This document shows positions 30,967 to 39,435 of a stretch of 64,000 nucleotides of DNA, piece after piece. The stretch lies in contig DASTBV010000192.1 of the NCBI GenBank assembly GCA_035711805.1, positions 1 through 64,000 of the forward strand, in the 5' to 3' direction. Position numbers and translations under genes: made by a program. The stretch's first letter is position 1, and each line of letters starts with the position of its first letter. The notes under the pieces were generated by a model. It did not search any database and was not told the DNA's origin. It was given only the letters and a program-made list of their open reading frames with translations. The DNA is from Gp6-AA40 sp035711805 (lineage in GTDB: Bacteria > Acidobacteriota > Vicinamibacteria > Vicinamibacterales > UBA2999).

Positions 30967-33474
30967 GTGGTGTCGACTGCTGCTCGCGGAGCCCTCGCGG
31001 TCTGCGCTGTCTGGGCGCTGGCGGTCGCGAGCATGCCGGAAGCCGCCGCGCGTCGCTGGCATCCGCAAGGCGAGCCTAACCCGCCTTCGCGAGGCTTCGG
31101 CGGGGCTCGCCCCACGATCGACCGTGAAAAGACTCAAAGCGAGCCTATTCGCTTCACGAGCGAACAAACCATCCGTCAGTACTGCGGGAACTGTCACAGC
31201 TCACAGGCAAAGTCCGAGGCCACCGCCACCGGTGTCGTACTCGATGCGCCCGACCTCACGCGGATTCCCGAACAGGCGGAGATGTGGGAGAAGGTGGTGC
31301 GCCGGCTGCGCACCGGCTCGATGCCGCCACCAGGAATGCCGCGGCCGGATGCGGTGACCTCCGAAGGGCTTGCTTCGCATCTCGAGACAGCATTGGACCG
31401 GGCGGCTGCGGCACGGCCGAACCCCGGACGTCACGCCCTTCACCGGCTCAACCGCAGCGAATACGCGAACGCGATCCGCGACCTGCTTGCGCTCGAGGTG
31501 GATACGGCCACATTGCTGCCGCCGGACGATTCAGCGGATGGCTTCGATAACAACGCCAGCCTGCTTGGCGTGTCGCCGGCGCTGCTGGAACGCTACCTGT
31601 CCGCCGCGGCGTACATCAGCGAGCTGGCGGTCGGCAGCCCCCGCATCATGGCCGGATCGGAGACGTATCGGATCCGTGGTGACGCGTCGCAGGTAGAGCA
31701 GAACGAGGACCTCTCGCCCGGGACGCGCGGCGGCCTGATGGCCACGCACACCTTCCCCCTCGACGGCGAATACGTGATCAAGGTCCGGCTGCTGCAGACC
31801 AACCTCGGCTCGGTACGAGGGCTGGAGTACGAGCACCAGCTCGAGATCACGCTCGACGGCGCGCGCGTGCTGCTCGCTCCGGTTGGCGGCCCGGAGGAAT
31901 ACGTCCAGTCGTCGCTGAATGCCACCGACGTCGTCACCGCGCACGACCGAAAGCTGCAGGTTCGCGTGCGTGCGAAGGCGGGGCAGCGCGCGGTTGGTGC
32001 GGCGTTCCTGCGCCGCCCACCGGCGTACGGCGGCTCGCGGCTCCAGCCGTTCCTGCGGACGACGCTGATCGCGACGGATCATCTGGGGTTGCCGCACGTC
32101 GAGAGCATGACGGTGACGGGGCCGTTTGCGGCGGCAGGTGCGTCGGACACGTCCAGCCGAAGGCGGGTGTTCATCTGTCGCCCGTCGGCGGGTCCGCCTG
32201 AAGGCGGACGCGACCACGACGCGGAGGAACGCTCCTGCGCCGAGAGAATCGTCCGAACCCTAGCCCGGCGGGCGTACCGGCGCGAAGTCACGGCCGCCGA
32301 TATTGCGCCGTTGATGGTGTTCTACGAACAGGGCAGGAGCGATTCCGGATTCGAGCGAGGCATCGAGCTGGCGCTGCGGGCGGTGCTCGTCAGCCCGAAG
32401 TTCGTCTTCCGCGCCGAGCAGGATCCACCAGCCGTGGCCGACGGTCAGACGTACCGCGTCAGCGACAGCGAGCTCGCCTCGCGGCTGTCGTTCTTCCTCT
32501 GGAGCAGCATTCCGGACGACGAACTGCTGAACGTGGCCGCGAGCGGACGGCTCCGTCAGCCTGCGGTGCTGGAGCAGCAGGTTCGACGGATGCTCGCGGA
32601 TTCGCGATCGCGGGCGCTCGTCGCCAACTTCGCCGCCCAGTGGCTGCACTTCCGCAACCTGCGGAGTACGACTCCCGACAAGAATCTGTTCCCGGACTTC
32701 GACGACAACCTGCGTCAGTCGTTCGAAAGAGAGCTCGAGTTGTTCGTGGGCAGCATCCTGGACGAGAACCGCAGTGTGCTCGACCTGATGACGGCCGATC
32801 ACACGTTCGTCAATGAGCGGCTGGCGCGGCACTACGGAATGAGTCACGTCTACGGCGCGCGTTTCCGCCGCGTCACGGTCGCGGAGAACGCGAGGCAAGG
32901 GCTGCTCGGCAAGGGTGGAATTCTGCTCGTCACCTCGCACGCCGACCGGACGTCCCCTGTGGTCCGCGGCAAGTGGATCCTCGAGAACCTGCTCGGCACG
33001 CCGCCCCCGCCGCCGCCCGCCGAGGTTCCGGCATTCCCGGAGAGCGATCCACGCGCCCCACAGACGGTGCGGGCGCGGATGGAGCGGCATCGCGCGAGCC
33101 CGGCCTGCGCCGGCTGCCACCGCGTGATGGATCCGCTCGGGCTGGCGCTCGAAAACTTCGACGCGGTCGGGAAATGGCGCGCCCAGGAAGCCGGCGTGCC
33201 CATCGACGCGTCCGGGCAACTGGGTGATGGAACACGCGTTGACGGAGCGGTCGCTCTGCGCGACGCCTTGATGGCGCGTCCGGCCGTGCTGGCGGGCACC
33301 TTCACCGAGAAGCTGCTGACCTACGCACTCGGGCGGGGTGTGGAGCACTACGACATGCCGGCGGTTCGGCAGATTCTGCGGGCGGCCGAGCGGGACAATT
33401 ACCGGTTTGCGCCGCTGGTGCTGGCGATCGTGCGCAGCGTGCCGTTTCAAATGCGCAGCACGGGGGCGTCGTGA
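30967..33474 (+). CDS. DUF1592/DUF1588/DUF1585/DUF1587/DUF1595 cytochrome-like protein
   Basis: An 835-residue exported protein. After the signal peptide comes a haem c site (CGNCH, residues 73-77) of planctomycete cytochrome C type, then the DUF1587 block RLNRSEYANAIRDLLALE, DUF1595, the DUF1592 block (SELASRLSFFLWSSIPDDEL), DUF1588 with CAGCHRVMDPLGLALENFD, and DUF1585 (FTEKLLTYALGRGVEHYD). Proteins like this pair with DUF1552 proteins and are thought to act in periplasmic oxidation or polymer degradation; the substrate is unproven. Element copy 4 sits in the N-terminal linker (about residues 33-51) and a short palindrome at residues 409-415. Confidence 0.9.
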   Translation: MVSTAARGALAVCAVWALAVASMPEAAARRWHPQGEPNPPSRGFGGARPTIDREKTQSEPIRFTSEQTIRQYCGNCHSSQAKSEATATGVVLDAPDLTRIPEQAEMWEKVVRRLRTGSMPPPGMPRPDAVTSEGLASHLETALDRAAAARPNPGRHALHRLNRSEYANAIRDLLALEVDTATLLPPDDSADGFDNNASLLGVSPALLERYLSAAAYISELAVGSPRIMAGSETYRIRGDASQVEQNEDLSPGTRGGLMATHTFPLDGEYVIKVRLLQTNLGSVRGLEYEHQLEITLDGARVLLAPVGGPEEYVQSSLNATDVVTAHDRKLQVRVRAKAGQRAVGAAFLRRPPAYGGSRLQPFLRTTLIATDHLGLPHVESMTVTGPFAAAGASDTSSRRRVFICRPSAGPPEGGRDHDAEERSCAERIVRTLARRAYRREVTAADIAPLMVFYEQGRSDSGFERGIELALRAVLVSPKFVFRAEQDPPAVADGQTYRVSDSELASRLSFFLWSSIPDDELLNVAASGRLRQPAVLEQQVRRMLADSRSRALVANFAAQWLHFRNLRSTTPDKNLFPDFDDNLRQSFERELELFVGSILDENRSVLDLMTADHTFVNERLARHYGMSHVYGARFRRVTVAENARQGLLGKGGILLVTSHADRTSPVVRGKWILENLLGTPPPPPPAEVPAFPESDPRAPQTVRARMERHRASPACAGCHRVMDPLGLALENFDAVGKWRAQEAGVPIDASGQLGDGTRVDGAVALRDALMARPAVLAGTFTEKLLTYALGRGVEHYDMPAVRQILRAAERDNYRFAPLVLAIVRSVPFQMRSTGAS
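31064..31120. repeat. Cloverleaf-like palindromic element, partial copy 4, inside a gene
   Basis: GGCGAGCC pairs with GGCTCGCC and, nested, CCGCC pairs with GGCGG; the right end is CCCCACGATCG as in the other copies. Hairpin 1 and the left CGTGG end are absent. It lies in frame in the N-terminal linker of the DUF1592 protein, read as GEPNPPSRGFGGARPTID. Confidence 0.6.
32192..32209 (+). repeat. Short palindrome inside the DUF1592 gene
   Basis: GTCCGCCTGAAGGCGGAC, perfect 18-bp dyad, in frame and read as GPPEGGR between SSRRRVFICRPSA and HDAEERS. Confidence 0.85.
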
Positions 33475-34793
33475 CGTTTGTTCTGAGGCGACGGATGCAT
33501 CGGCGGACGTTCCTGCGCGGAGCCGGGGCGGCGCTGGCCTTGCCCTGGCTCGAGGCGATGACGCCGCCGTTGATGGCGAGGCAGCGCGCCGCGGCGGCTG
33601 CGCCGCGCCGTCTTGGCTTCGTCTACATTCCGCACGGCGTCATCATGAACCAGTGGACGCCGGCGGCCGCGGGGGCCGCGTTCGAGTTCACGCCGATCCT
33701 CCAGCCGCTCGAACCGTTCCGCAGCGATCTGATCGTCGTCAGCAACCTGACCCGCGCGGCGGCCGTGGACAATCACGCGTGTTCGGCGTCGGCCTGGCTC
33801 ACCGGCGTCGCGGCCAAGCGGACCGATGGTCCTGATTTCCGCAACGGCGAGTCGATCGATCAGGTGATTGCCCGCCGGATCGGCCAGGACACGACGTTCC
33901 CGACACTCGAGCTGGCCACCGAGGATTTCACGGGTCTGGTCGGCGCGTGCGATCCAGGGTACAGCTGCGCCTACATCAACACGCTGAACTGGCAGACACC
34001 GACAACGCCGCTGCCGATGGAAATCAATCCGCGTGTCGTCTTCGACCGCTTGTTTGGCAGCGGGCGGACGGCGGCGGATCGTGCGGCGCGACGGGAGACC
34101 GATCGCAGCCTGCTCGACTTCGTGGCCGGCGATCTGCGGCAGCTCGAACGCGGTCTTGGGGCGGCCGACAAGGCGCGGCTCGGTGAGTACCTGGGATACG
34201 TGCGGGAGATCGAGCGCCGCATCCAGCGTGCGGAGGAGCGGGCGCACAATACCCCCGAGGTGCCGGAAGCGCCCGTCGGGGTGCCGGAGTCGTACGAGGA
34301 GCACGTCGGGCTGATGTTCGACCTGCTGGCGCTCGCCTGGCAGGCGGACCTGACGCGGGTGTTTACGTTCATGATGGCGCGCGAAGTCAGCCAGCGGACG
34401 TACCCCGAAATCGGCGTGACCGAACCGCATCACACGATCTCGCATCACGGCAACCGGCCCGGGGCTATTGCCGCCCACGCGAAGCTGAACGCGCATCACG
34501 TCGGCCTCTTTGCGAGGTTCATCGAGCGTCTCAGGGCCACGCGCGAGGGCGACGGTTCGCTGCTCGATCATTCGTTGATCGTTTATGGCAGCGGCATGAG
34601 CGACGGCAACGGACACACCGGCGGACCGCTGCCGCACGTGCTCCTCGGCAAGGCGGGCGGCCGGGTCAAAGGTAATCGCCACCTCGTGGCTCCCGACGGC
34701 ACGCCGATGGCGAACATGCTCCTCACGCTCGCGCAGCTCAACGGAGTGGAGCAGGAGCGCTTCGGCGTCAGCCGAGGCACGCTGGATCTGTGA
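33471..34793 (+). CDS. DUF1552 protein with Tat signal
   Basis: A 440-residue protein whose GTG/ATG region overlaps the DUF1592 stop by four bases. It begins with a twin-arginine signal (HRRTFLRGAGAALALPWLEA), then the DUF1552 domain: RLGFVYIPHGVIMNQWTP, SNLTRAAAVDNHACSASAWL and a C-terminal SGMSDGNGHTGGPLPHVLLG that resembles sulfatase/alkaline-phosphatase-like proteins (DUF1501 relatives). Folded and exported through Tat. DUF1592 and DUF1552 genes are regularly adjacent, so the two products probably work together in the periplasm. Confidence 0.9.
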   Translation: MTFVLRRRMHRRTFLRGAGAALALPWLEAMTPPLMARQRAAAAAPRRLGFVYIPHGVIMNQWTPAAAGAAFEFTPILQPLEPFRSDLIVVSNLTRAAAVDNHACSASAWLTGVAAKRTDGPDFRNGESIDQVIARRIGQDTTFPTLELATEDFTGLVGACDPGYSCAYINTLNWQTPTTPLPMEINPRVVFDRLFGSGRTAADRAARRETDRSLLDFVAGDLRQLERGLGAADKARLGEYLGYVREIERRIQRAEERAHNTPEVPEAPVGVPESYEEHVGLMFDLLALAWQADLTRVFTFMMAREVSQRTYPEIGVTEPHHTISHHGNRPGAIAAHAKLNAHHVGLFARFIERLRATREGDGSLLDHSLIVYGSGMSDGNGHTGGPLPHVLLGKAGGRVKGNRHLVAPDGTPMANMLLTLAQLNGVEQERFGVSRGTLDL

Positions 34794-36331
34794 ACCGGAA
34801 ATTCTGCGTTCTGAATTCTGCATTCTGCATTGCTGCGCTGACTGCAGCTCTCAGCGGAGCCACCGACTCACCGCTCATCGCCGCGGCCAAACGTGGCGAC
34901 GAAGCGGCCGTACGGCAGTTAATCCAGCAGGTCCGCCTGAAGGCGGACACTACGAGTCCAGTCAACGCCACAAACCCCGACGGCACGACTGCTTTGTATT
35001 GGGCCGCGCGCGGTGACCATGCGTCCATCGTCCGACTGCTGCTCGGGGCCGGCGCCCGGGTGAACGACGCGGATCGCTACGGCATCACGCCGCTTGCGCT
35101 GGCGGCGGTCAACGGATCCGCGGCTGTGATCAGCGCACTGCTCGATGCCGGCGCGGACGCCAAGGGCCGCGTCGGCGACGGTGAAACGGTCCTGATGGCG
35201 GCGGCGCGGACGGGCCGCACGGACGCCGCGACGCTGCTGCTCGATCGCGGTGCCGACCCGAACGCCCGCGAGCCCTGGCAGGGTGAAACCGCGGTGATGT
35301 GGGCGGCGGGAGAGAACCACGGTGAGATGGTGCGGCTCCTGGCCAGCCGTGGAGCTCAGCTCGACGTCCGCTCCACGATTCCGGAGTTTCCGAAAGTCAA
35401 AGTCGATCTCGCCACGATGGTGACGACCGCACTTCCGCGCGGCGGGCTGACGGCGCTGATGTTCGCCGCCCGCCAGGGTGCCAGCCAGGGTGCGAAAGCG
35501 CTGATTGATGCACGCGCACCGCTGAACACGACTGATCCCGACGGTACGACAGCGCTGAATATCGCCATCATCAACGCGCATTTCGACGTGGCCGCCGTGC
35601 TCGTCGAAGGCGGCGCCGACCTCAACCTCGCGGACGCGGCGGGGATGACGCCGCTCTATGCCGCGGTGGACATGAAGCATCAGGAGCCGATGATCAACCG
35701 GCCGCTGCAGAAGGCCACCGGCCGCCTGAGCGCGCAGGACGTGATCTCGCTGCTCCTGGCGAAGGGCGCGAACCCGAACCTGACGCTGCGCGCGCCGCTG
35801 CTGATGCGGCAGCACAGCACCGGCGACCCGCAGCTCGGCGAGGGAGCGACGCCATTGATGCGGGCGGCGAAGGTCACCGACCTCGAGTTGATGAGGGAGC
35901 TGCTGCGGCGCGGCGCCAATCCCAACCTCGCCCTGCGGAACGGCACGACGGTACTGATGAACATTGCGGCGCGCGGCGGCCGGCCCGTGCCCTCCGAGGA
36001 GACGACGATCGACGCGATCGCTGTGCTGCTCGAGCACGGCGCCCACATCAGCACGGCCAACGCCAACGGACAGACGCCACTGCACCTGGCGATCGGCCGC
36101 GGCGATCGCGTTGTCCGATACCTGGCCGAGCACGGCGCACCGCTGGATGCGAAAGATTCATCCGGCCGGACGCCGCTCGACGTGGCGATGGGGGTCCAGC
36201 CGGCCGCTGGCGGCGGCGCCGGCCGCGGCGGTCGAGGCGGCGGCCGCGGAGGACCGGCGGCGGCGCCTCAGGTCTTCGAGAGCACCGCGGCGTTGTTGAA
36301 GGAACTCGGTCAACTTGCAGGTGTCAAGTAA
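34790..36331 (+). CDS. Secreted ankyrin-repeat protein, signal peptide encoded by a simple repeat
   Basis: A 513-residue protein whose GTG overlaps the DUF1552 TGA (GTGA). The first 25 residues (NRKFCVLNSAFCIAALTAAL then SGA) make a good signal peptide, but residues 4-14 are encoded by an ATTCTG(C/A) simple repeat. At least ten ankyrin repeats follow (LLGAGARVNDADRYGITPLA and similar), with a Gly/Arg-rich tail. A short palindrome at 34931 gives VRLKADTT (residues 48-55) inside the first repeat. Probably a periplasmic partner of the DUF1592/DUF1552 pair. Confidence 0.87.
   Translation: MNRKFCVLNSAFCIAALTAALSGATDSPLIAAAKRGDEAAVRQLIQQVRLKADTTSPVNATNPDGTTALYWAARGDHASIVRLLLGAGARVNDADRYGITPLALAAVNGSAAVISALLDAGADAKGRVGDGETVLMAAARTGRTDAATLLLDRGADPNAREPWQGETAVMWAAGENHGEMVRLLASRGAQLDVRSTIPEFPKVKVDLATMVTTALPRGGLTALMFAARQGASQGAKALIDARAPLNTTDPDGTTALNIAIINAHFDVAAVLVEGGADLNLADAAGMTPLYAAVDMKHQEPMINRPLQKATGRLSAQDVISLLLAKGANPNLTLRAPLLMRQHSTGDPQLGEGATPLMRAAKVTDLELMRELLRRGANPNLALRNGTTVLMNIAARGGRPVPSEETTIDAIAVLLEHGAHISTANANGQTPLHLAIGRGDRVVRYLAEHGAPLDAKDSSGRTPLDVAMGVQPAAGGGAGRGGRGGGRGGPAAAPQVFESTAALLKELGQLAGVK
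34799..34831. repeat. ATTCTGCATTCTGAATTCTG simple repeat
   Basis: Four to five imperfect units of ATTCTG(C/A) start six bases after the DUF1552 stop codon and are translated as the hydrophobic core of the ankyrin protein signal peptide. Confidence 0.75.
34931..34954 (+). repeat. Short palindrome inside the ankyrin gene
   Basis: GTCCGCCTGAAGGCGGAC plus ACTACG, the consensus form, in frame and read VRLKADTT. It lies between the first ankyrin helix pair and its turn, so it extends a loop. Confidence 0.88.
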
Positions 36332-36436
36332 TAAGTGACAAGTGAAGCGACAAGTGACTGGCAAGTACCAAGTCGCGCCCGGCAAGCAGCACCTTGCTAC
36401 TTACTTGTTACTTGCCACTTGTTACTTGTCACTTTC
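36323..36436. repeat. Inverted AAGTGACAAGTAAC simple-repeat element
   Basis: Left arm 36323-36372 is built of AAGTGACAAGT-type words; right arm 36400-36436 is built of their complement (TTACTTGTTACTTGCCACTT and on). A 27-bp middle contains GCAAG-CAGCAC-CTTGC. The left arm holds the ankyrin gene's last codons and stop; the right arm encodes the hydrophobic core of the S41 protein's signal. Confidence 0.75.
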
Positions 36437-37961
36437 GGCCTGCAGTCTCGTCATCAAGGATCCGATTGCCACCCTTGGGATGGAGCACAGCGCGTCGGCA
36501 ACCGCCGCGTTCTCTCGCGCCGAAGCGATTGAGGATCTCGACGCTCTCGCGCGCCTGATCGATCGCGTCCATCCCGCCCCATACCGCTTCCAGTCGCGCG
36601 ACATAGTCGATGCTGAGCGCAAGCGCCTGGCCGGCACAATGCCAGAGTCGATCACCAGGATCGAGTTGTGTCTGCGCCTGAGCAGGCTGCTGGCAGCGAT
36701 GGACGACGGCCACAGCGGCATGTCCTGCGAGAACCTCATTCGCCAGGAGTGGCAGAAGGCCGCGAAGGCGTCGCCGCCCGCGACGCAGTCTGTCCGGATG
36801 TTTTCGCCGGCGATGCGCCTGGATGACCAGCAGCATCTGATCGTGAGATGGCCGGACTATGTGCCGGGCCTCCAGCAGGGAGACCGGCTGCTGCGCGTGA
36901 ACGGTCACGACGCCGACACGTTGCTTGCCACGTGGGCGCGCGAAACGAGCCACGACACCGAGGCCGGGCGTCTCGCACACGTCGCTCGCAGCTTCCGGCT
37001 GCAGTTGGCGCTTCACGGCATCACGGCTCCCTACCGTGTCACCGTTGCCGCGCCGGGCGGCGCCAATCGTGAGGTGACGATTCAGGGAGAACCGGTGAAT
37101 TACTTGTGGGAGGCCCGGCCCACGCCGAACCCGCCTCCCGCGAGCGCAGTTGCCCAGCCGGCGCCTGCGAAACCGGTGGAAGTGAGGACTGGCTTCTTCA
37201 ACTACCGGATGATGCGGCCGGGCATTGGGTACATGGACTTCTTCAGCCTGGTAGGCGGCGATCTGCTCAGCACGAGCTCGAGCTTCAAGAAGGCCGTTGA
37301 CGCTATGTTCCGTCAGCTGGCGGTGGATAAGCCGCGTGTGTTCATCATCGATGTTCGCGAAAACGGGGGTGGGGACGACGCGATTGCGGTTGAGTTGTTC
37401 CGTCACCTGACGGAGAAGCCGTTCCGGCTGCTCGCGTCCTGGCGAGTCAAGCGCAGCAAGGAGATCCGGGATGCCGGCAAGTCGATGATCCGGATTCCAT
37501 TTCGATGGATGGGACTGCCGCTGCTTATCGCTGAAGGACGTCAGTACTATCTCGGCGCTGAAGGTTCGATTTCGCCGCCGCTCGACCGGCCGGTCCGCAC
37601 GTACGCGCGCGCCGAGCCGTTCTTCGACGGTCCGGTCTGCGTGCTTACCGGCCCGCACACCTACTCGGCGGGTGCCGAGTTTGCGGAAGCGGTCAAAGCC
37701 TTCGGTCTCGCCACAATCGTCGGCGAATCAACCGGAGGACAGCCGAATTCATTCGGCAACGCCTTCAGGTTTCCGCTGCGGCGATCGGGGCTGGTGGCGC
37801 AGATTGCGACAGGGATGTCGATCCGCGCGAGCGGCGATCCCGGCGATTTCAAGGCGGTGACTCCGGACATCGTCGTCCGCGCGACGGCGGCGGATATCCG
37901 CACGGGATTCGACCCGGTTCTCGAGCGGGCAGTGAACTGCCCGCCGAGAACGGTCAGGTGA
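36342..37961 (+). CDS. S41-family peptidase, likely lipoprotein with repeat-derived signal
   Basis: A 539-residue protein from GTG 36342 (GTG 36354 also possible). Residues 18-34 read LATYLLLATCYLSLSAC, with a lipobox LSAC and Cys34 as the lipid site; this stretch is encoded by the right arm of the simple repeat. The body has a helical cap (residues 55-115), a degenerate PDZ-like region and the S41 core with catalytic Ser in GPHTYSAGAEFAE and GESTGGQP. If the internal ATG at 36480 were used the protein would have no export signal. C-terminal-processing peptidase family; its substrate is unknown. Ends the six-gene run. Confidence 0.83.
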   Translation: MKRQVTGKYQVAPGKQHLATYLLLATCYLSLSACSLVIKDPIATLGMEHSASATAAFSRAEAIEDLDALARLIDRVHPAPYRFQSRDIVDAERKRLAGTMPESITRIELCLRLSRLLAAMDDGHSGMSCENLIRQEWQKAAKASPPATQSVRMFSPAMRLDDQQHLIVRWPDYVPGLQQGDRLLRVNGHDADTLLATWARETSHDTEAGRLAHVARSFRLQLALHGITAPYRVTVAAPGGANREVTIQGEPVNYLWEARPTPNPPPASAVAQPAPAKPVEVRTGFFNYRMMRPGIGYMDFFSLVGGDLLSTSSSFKKAVDAMFRQLAVDKPRVFIIDVRENGGGDDAIAVELFRHLTEKPFRLLASWRVKRSKEIRDAGKSMIRIPFRWMGLPLLIAEGRQYYLGAEGSISPPLDRPVRTYARAEPFFDGPVCVLTGPHTYSAGAEFAEAVKAFGLATIVGESTGGQPNSFGNAFRFPLRRSGLVAQIATGMSIRASGDPGDFKAVTPDIVVRATAADIRTGFDPVLERAVNCPPRTVR

Positions 37962-37964
37962 GTC

Positions 37965-38513
37965 TCATCTTCCAGGTGGCGCGGTAGCCGGGCACTTTCC
38001 GGCAACTTCCCGAATTGCCGACGCTTCGATTTCGGGAAGGCTGATCGCATCCGGTCCCGGTCCACGGTCCGGTCTGGGTCCGCCGCCGACGCCGAGCTGA
38101 GGACGTCCTTCCGGGTCGATGCGGCCGGTGACCTCGACCCGCTTGCCGACGAGGCTCTTCAACCGCTCATCGGGAATGTTTTCGACCTTGTAGATCGTTC
38201 CCGTGGCGGCGACGGTGCCCGCCGTTCCCGTCGCTCCACCAGCCGCTGGTTTCGGCTGCTGTTGCGGGTCGGAAATCGTGGCCTCTGTGAGGATGTAGTC
38301 TTCGAGGATTCCGGCCCGCTCGGCGACATTCGGTTTTCTCCCGGGCACCTGATCCTCGCGATACAGGCAGCCGGTGAGTGTCGTCGTCGGCTTGACCGTC
38401 GTTGCGGTCTGCGGCTGAGTCTTCGGCTGATCCTGCGTGGGCGCCTGGGCCGCCCCCAGGGGAACTACCAGCAGAGCAGCCAACGCTCCGATCACAATCG
38501 GTCTATTGATCAC
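37965..38513 (-). CDS. Secreted protein of unknown function
   Basis: A 182-residue protein with a signal peptide (VIGALAALLVVPLGAA), a Thr/Gln/Pro-rich linker and a small beta domain: TLTGCLYREDQVPGR, then KVENIPDERLKSLVGKRVEV and TGRIDPEGRPQLG, which resembles an OB-like strand pattern. The tail is Gly/Pro-rich. No named family was recognised, though similar acidobacterial secreted proteins carry the TGCL and GKRVEVTG motifs. It converges on the S41 gene with a three-base gap. Confidence 0.7.
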   Translation of the reverse strand: MINRPIVIGALAALLVVPLGAAQAPTQDQPKTQPQTATTVKPTTTLTGCLYREDQVPGRKPNVAERAGILEDYILTEATISDPQQQPKPAAGGATGTAGTVAATGTIYKVENIPDERLKSLVGKRVEVTGRIDPEGRPQLGVGGGPRPDRGPGPDAISLPEIEASAIREVAGKCPATAPPGR

Positions 38514-38564
38514 GTGTCACCTCTGTGCCAGCTCCGTGTTGCAACCGCTGGTCCAGAGATCAGA

Positions 38565-39347
38565 TCACTTCTCCGGTTTGATCATGTGCGGCCGCGATTT
38601 TTCATTCTCGTTACAGATGAACTCGAAAAGCTCCGTATCCGTCAGCAGCCGCGCGTTCGTCGTCGCTGTCCACGGGCGCGTGTAGTACGTCGGGTCGGTG
38701 ATGGTGAGCTGAATCTCCAGCTGGCCGAAGCGGGGCCGGCGGAACCGCTCGACCACAGTGAGCTTGTCGCTCGTCGGCAGACCGCCGTGGTCGAGCCACT
38801 GCTTGCCGTTCAGACCCCGCGTCTCGACGACGAGCTCGTCGCCCTCCCAGCGGCCCTTCGAGAATCCCAGCCAGGACGGATTCAGATCGTCGGCCCAGTC
38901 GCGTCCGTCCAAGAACACCTGGCGCCAGAGATTGAACGCTTCGTAGACCAGCACGACGAGCTTCTCGGTCTGCACGATCTTGAACGGCACCGGTGCCGAG
39001 TTGATCTTGGGCACGCCCTGAGGCAGGCAGTGCGCATCGGGTTCCTCGAGACCGAGCAGTCCCGTCGCCCGCGCGGCGTGAATCTTTCGCGCCTCCGCAG
39101 TCATCGGCACGTTGTCGATGCCTATATCGGCCGCCAGGTTCTGGAAGTAGCGGTAGTTCGGCTGATAGATGCCGGACAAGTCGGGCTTGCCGGCGGCGGT
39201 CCTTGGCGTGGGCGCCGACATGTTTGGTTTCCCGTCGGCTCCGAGCGGGACGCCATCTTTCGGCAGATTGCGCCACTGCGCCGCGGCAGGCATTGCAGCG
39301 AGAAGCACCGCAGTCAATGTCACAGCGAGGAATCGTCGGTTCGTCAT
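38565..39347 (-). CDS. Secreted 'PDLSG' family protein, paralogue 1
   Basis: A 260-residue protein from the ATG at 39347 with signal peptide (FLAVTLTAVLLAAMPAAA). It shares with paralogues at 40483, 51625 and 62892 the front (GVPLGADGKPNMSAP, KPDLSGIYQ), the middle block WEGDELVVETRGLNGKQWLD, the ERFRRPRFGQLEIQLTITDP block and YTRPWT near the end. Beta-rich and exported. I recognise the family only as a common hypothetical secreted protein of Acidobacteriota. It is divergent from the amidohydrolase gene with 88 bases between the starts. Confidence 0.75.
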   Translation of the reverse strand: MTNRRFLAVTLTAVLLAAMPAAAQWRNLPKDGVPLGADGKPNMSAPTPRTAAGKPDLSGIYQPNYRYFQNLAADIGIDNVPMTAEARKIHAARATGLLGLEEPDAHCLPQGVPKINSAPVPFKIVQTEKLVVLVYEAFNLWRQVFLDGRDWADDLNPSWLGFSKGRWEGDELVVETRGLNGKQWLDHGGLPTSDKLTVVERFRRPRFGQLEIQLTITDPTYYTRPWTATTNARLLTDTELFEFICNENEKSRPHMIKPEK

Positions 39348-39435
39348 GTCGCTCACTCCGCTTAGCCGGTTGATTCTAATCGCTCCTCGGCCGTGCGGTT
39401 GAACTCTCGACGCTATCGCACTCGTATAGCAGGAC

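Noticed and set aside
32260..33450. 396-residue minus-strand frame opposite the DUF1592 gene
   Set aside because: Shadow of a gene with clear haem and DUF motifs.
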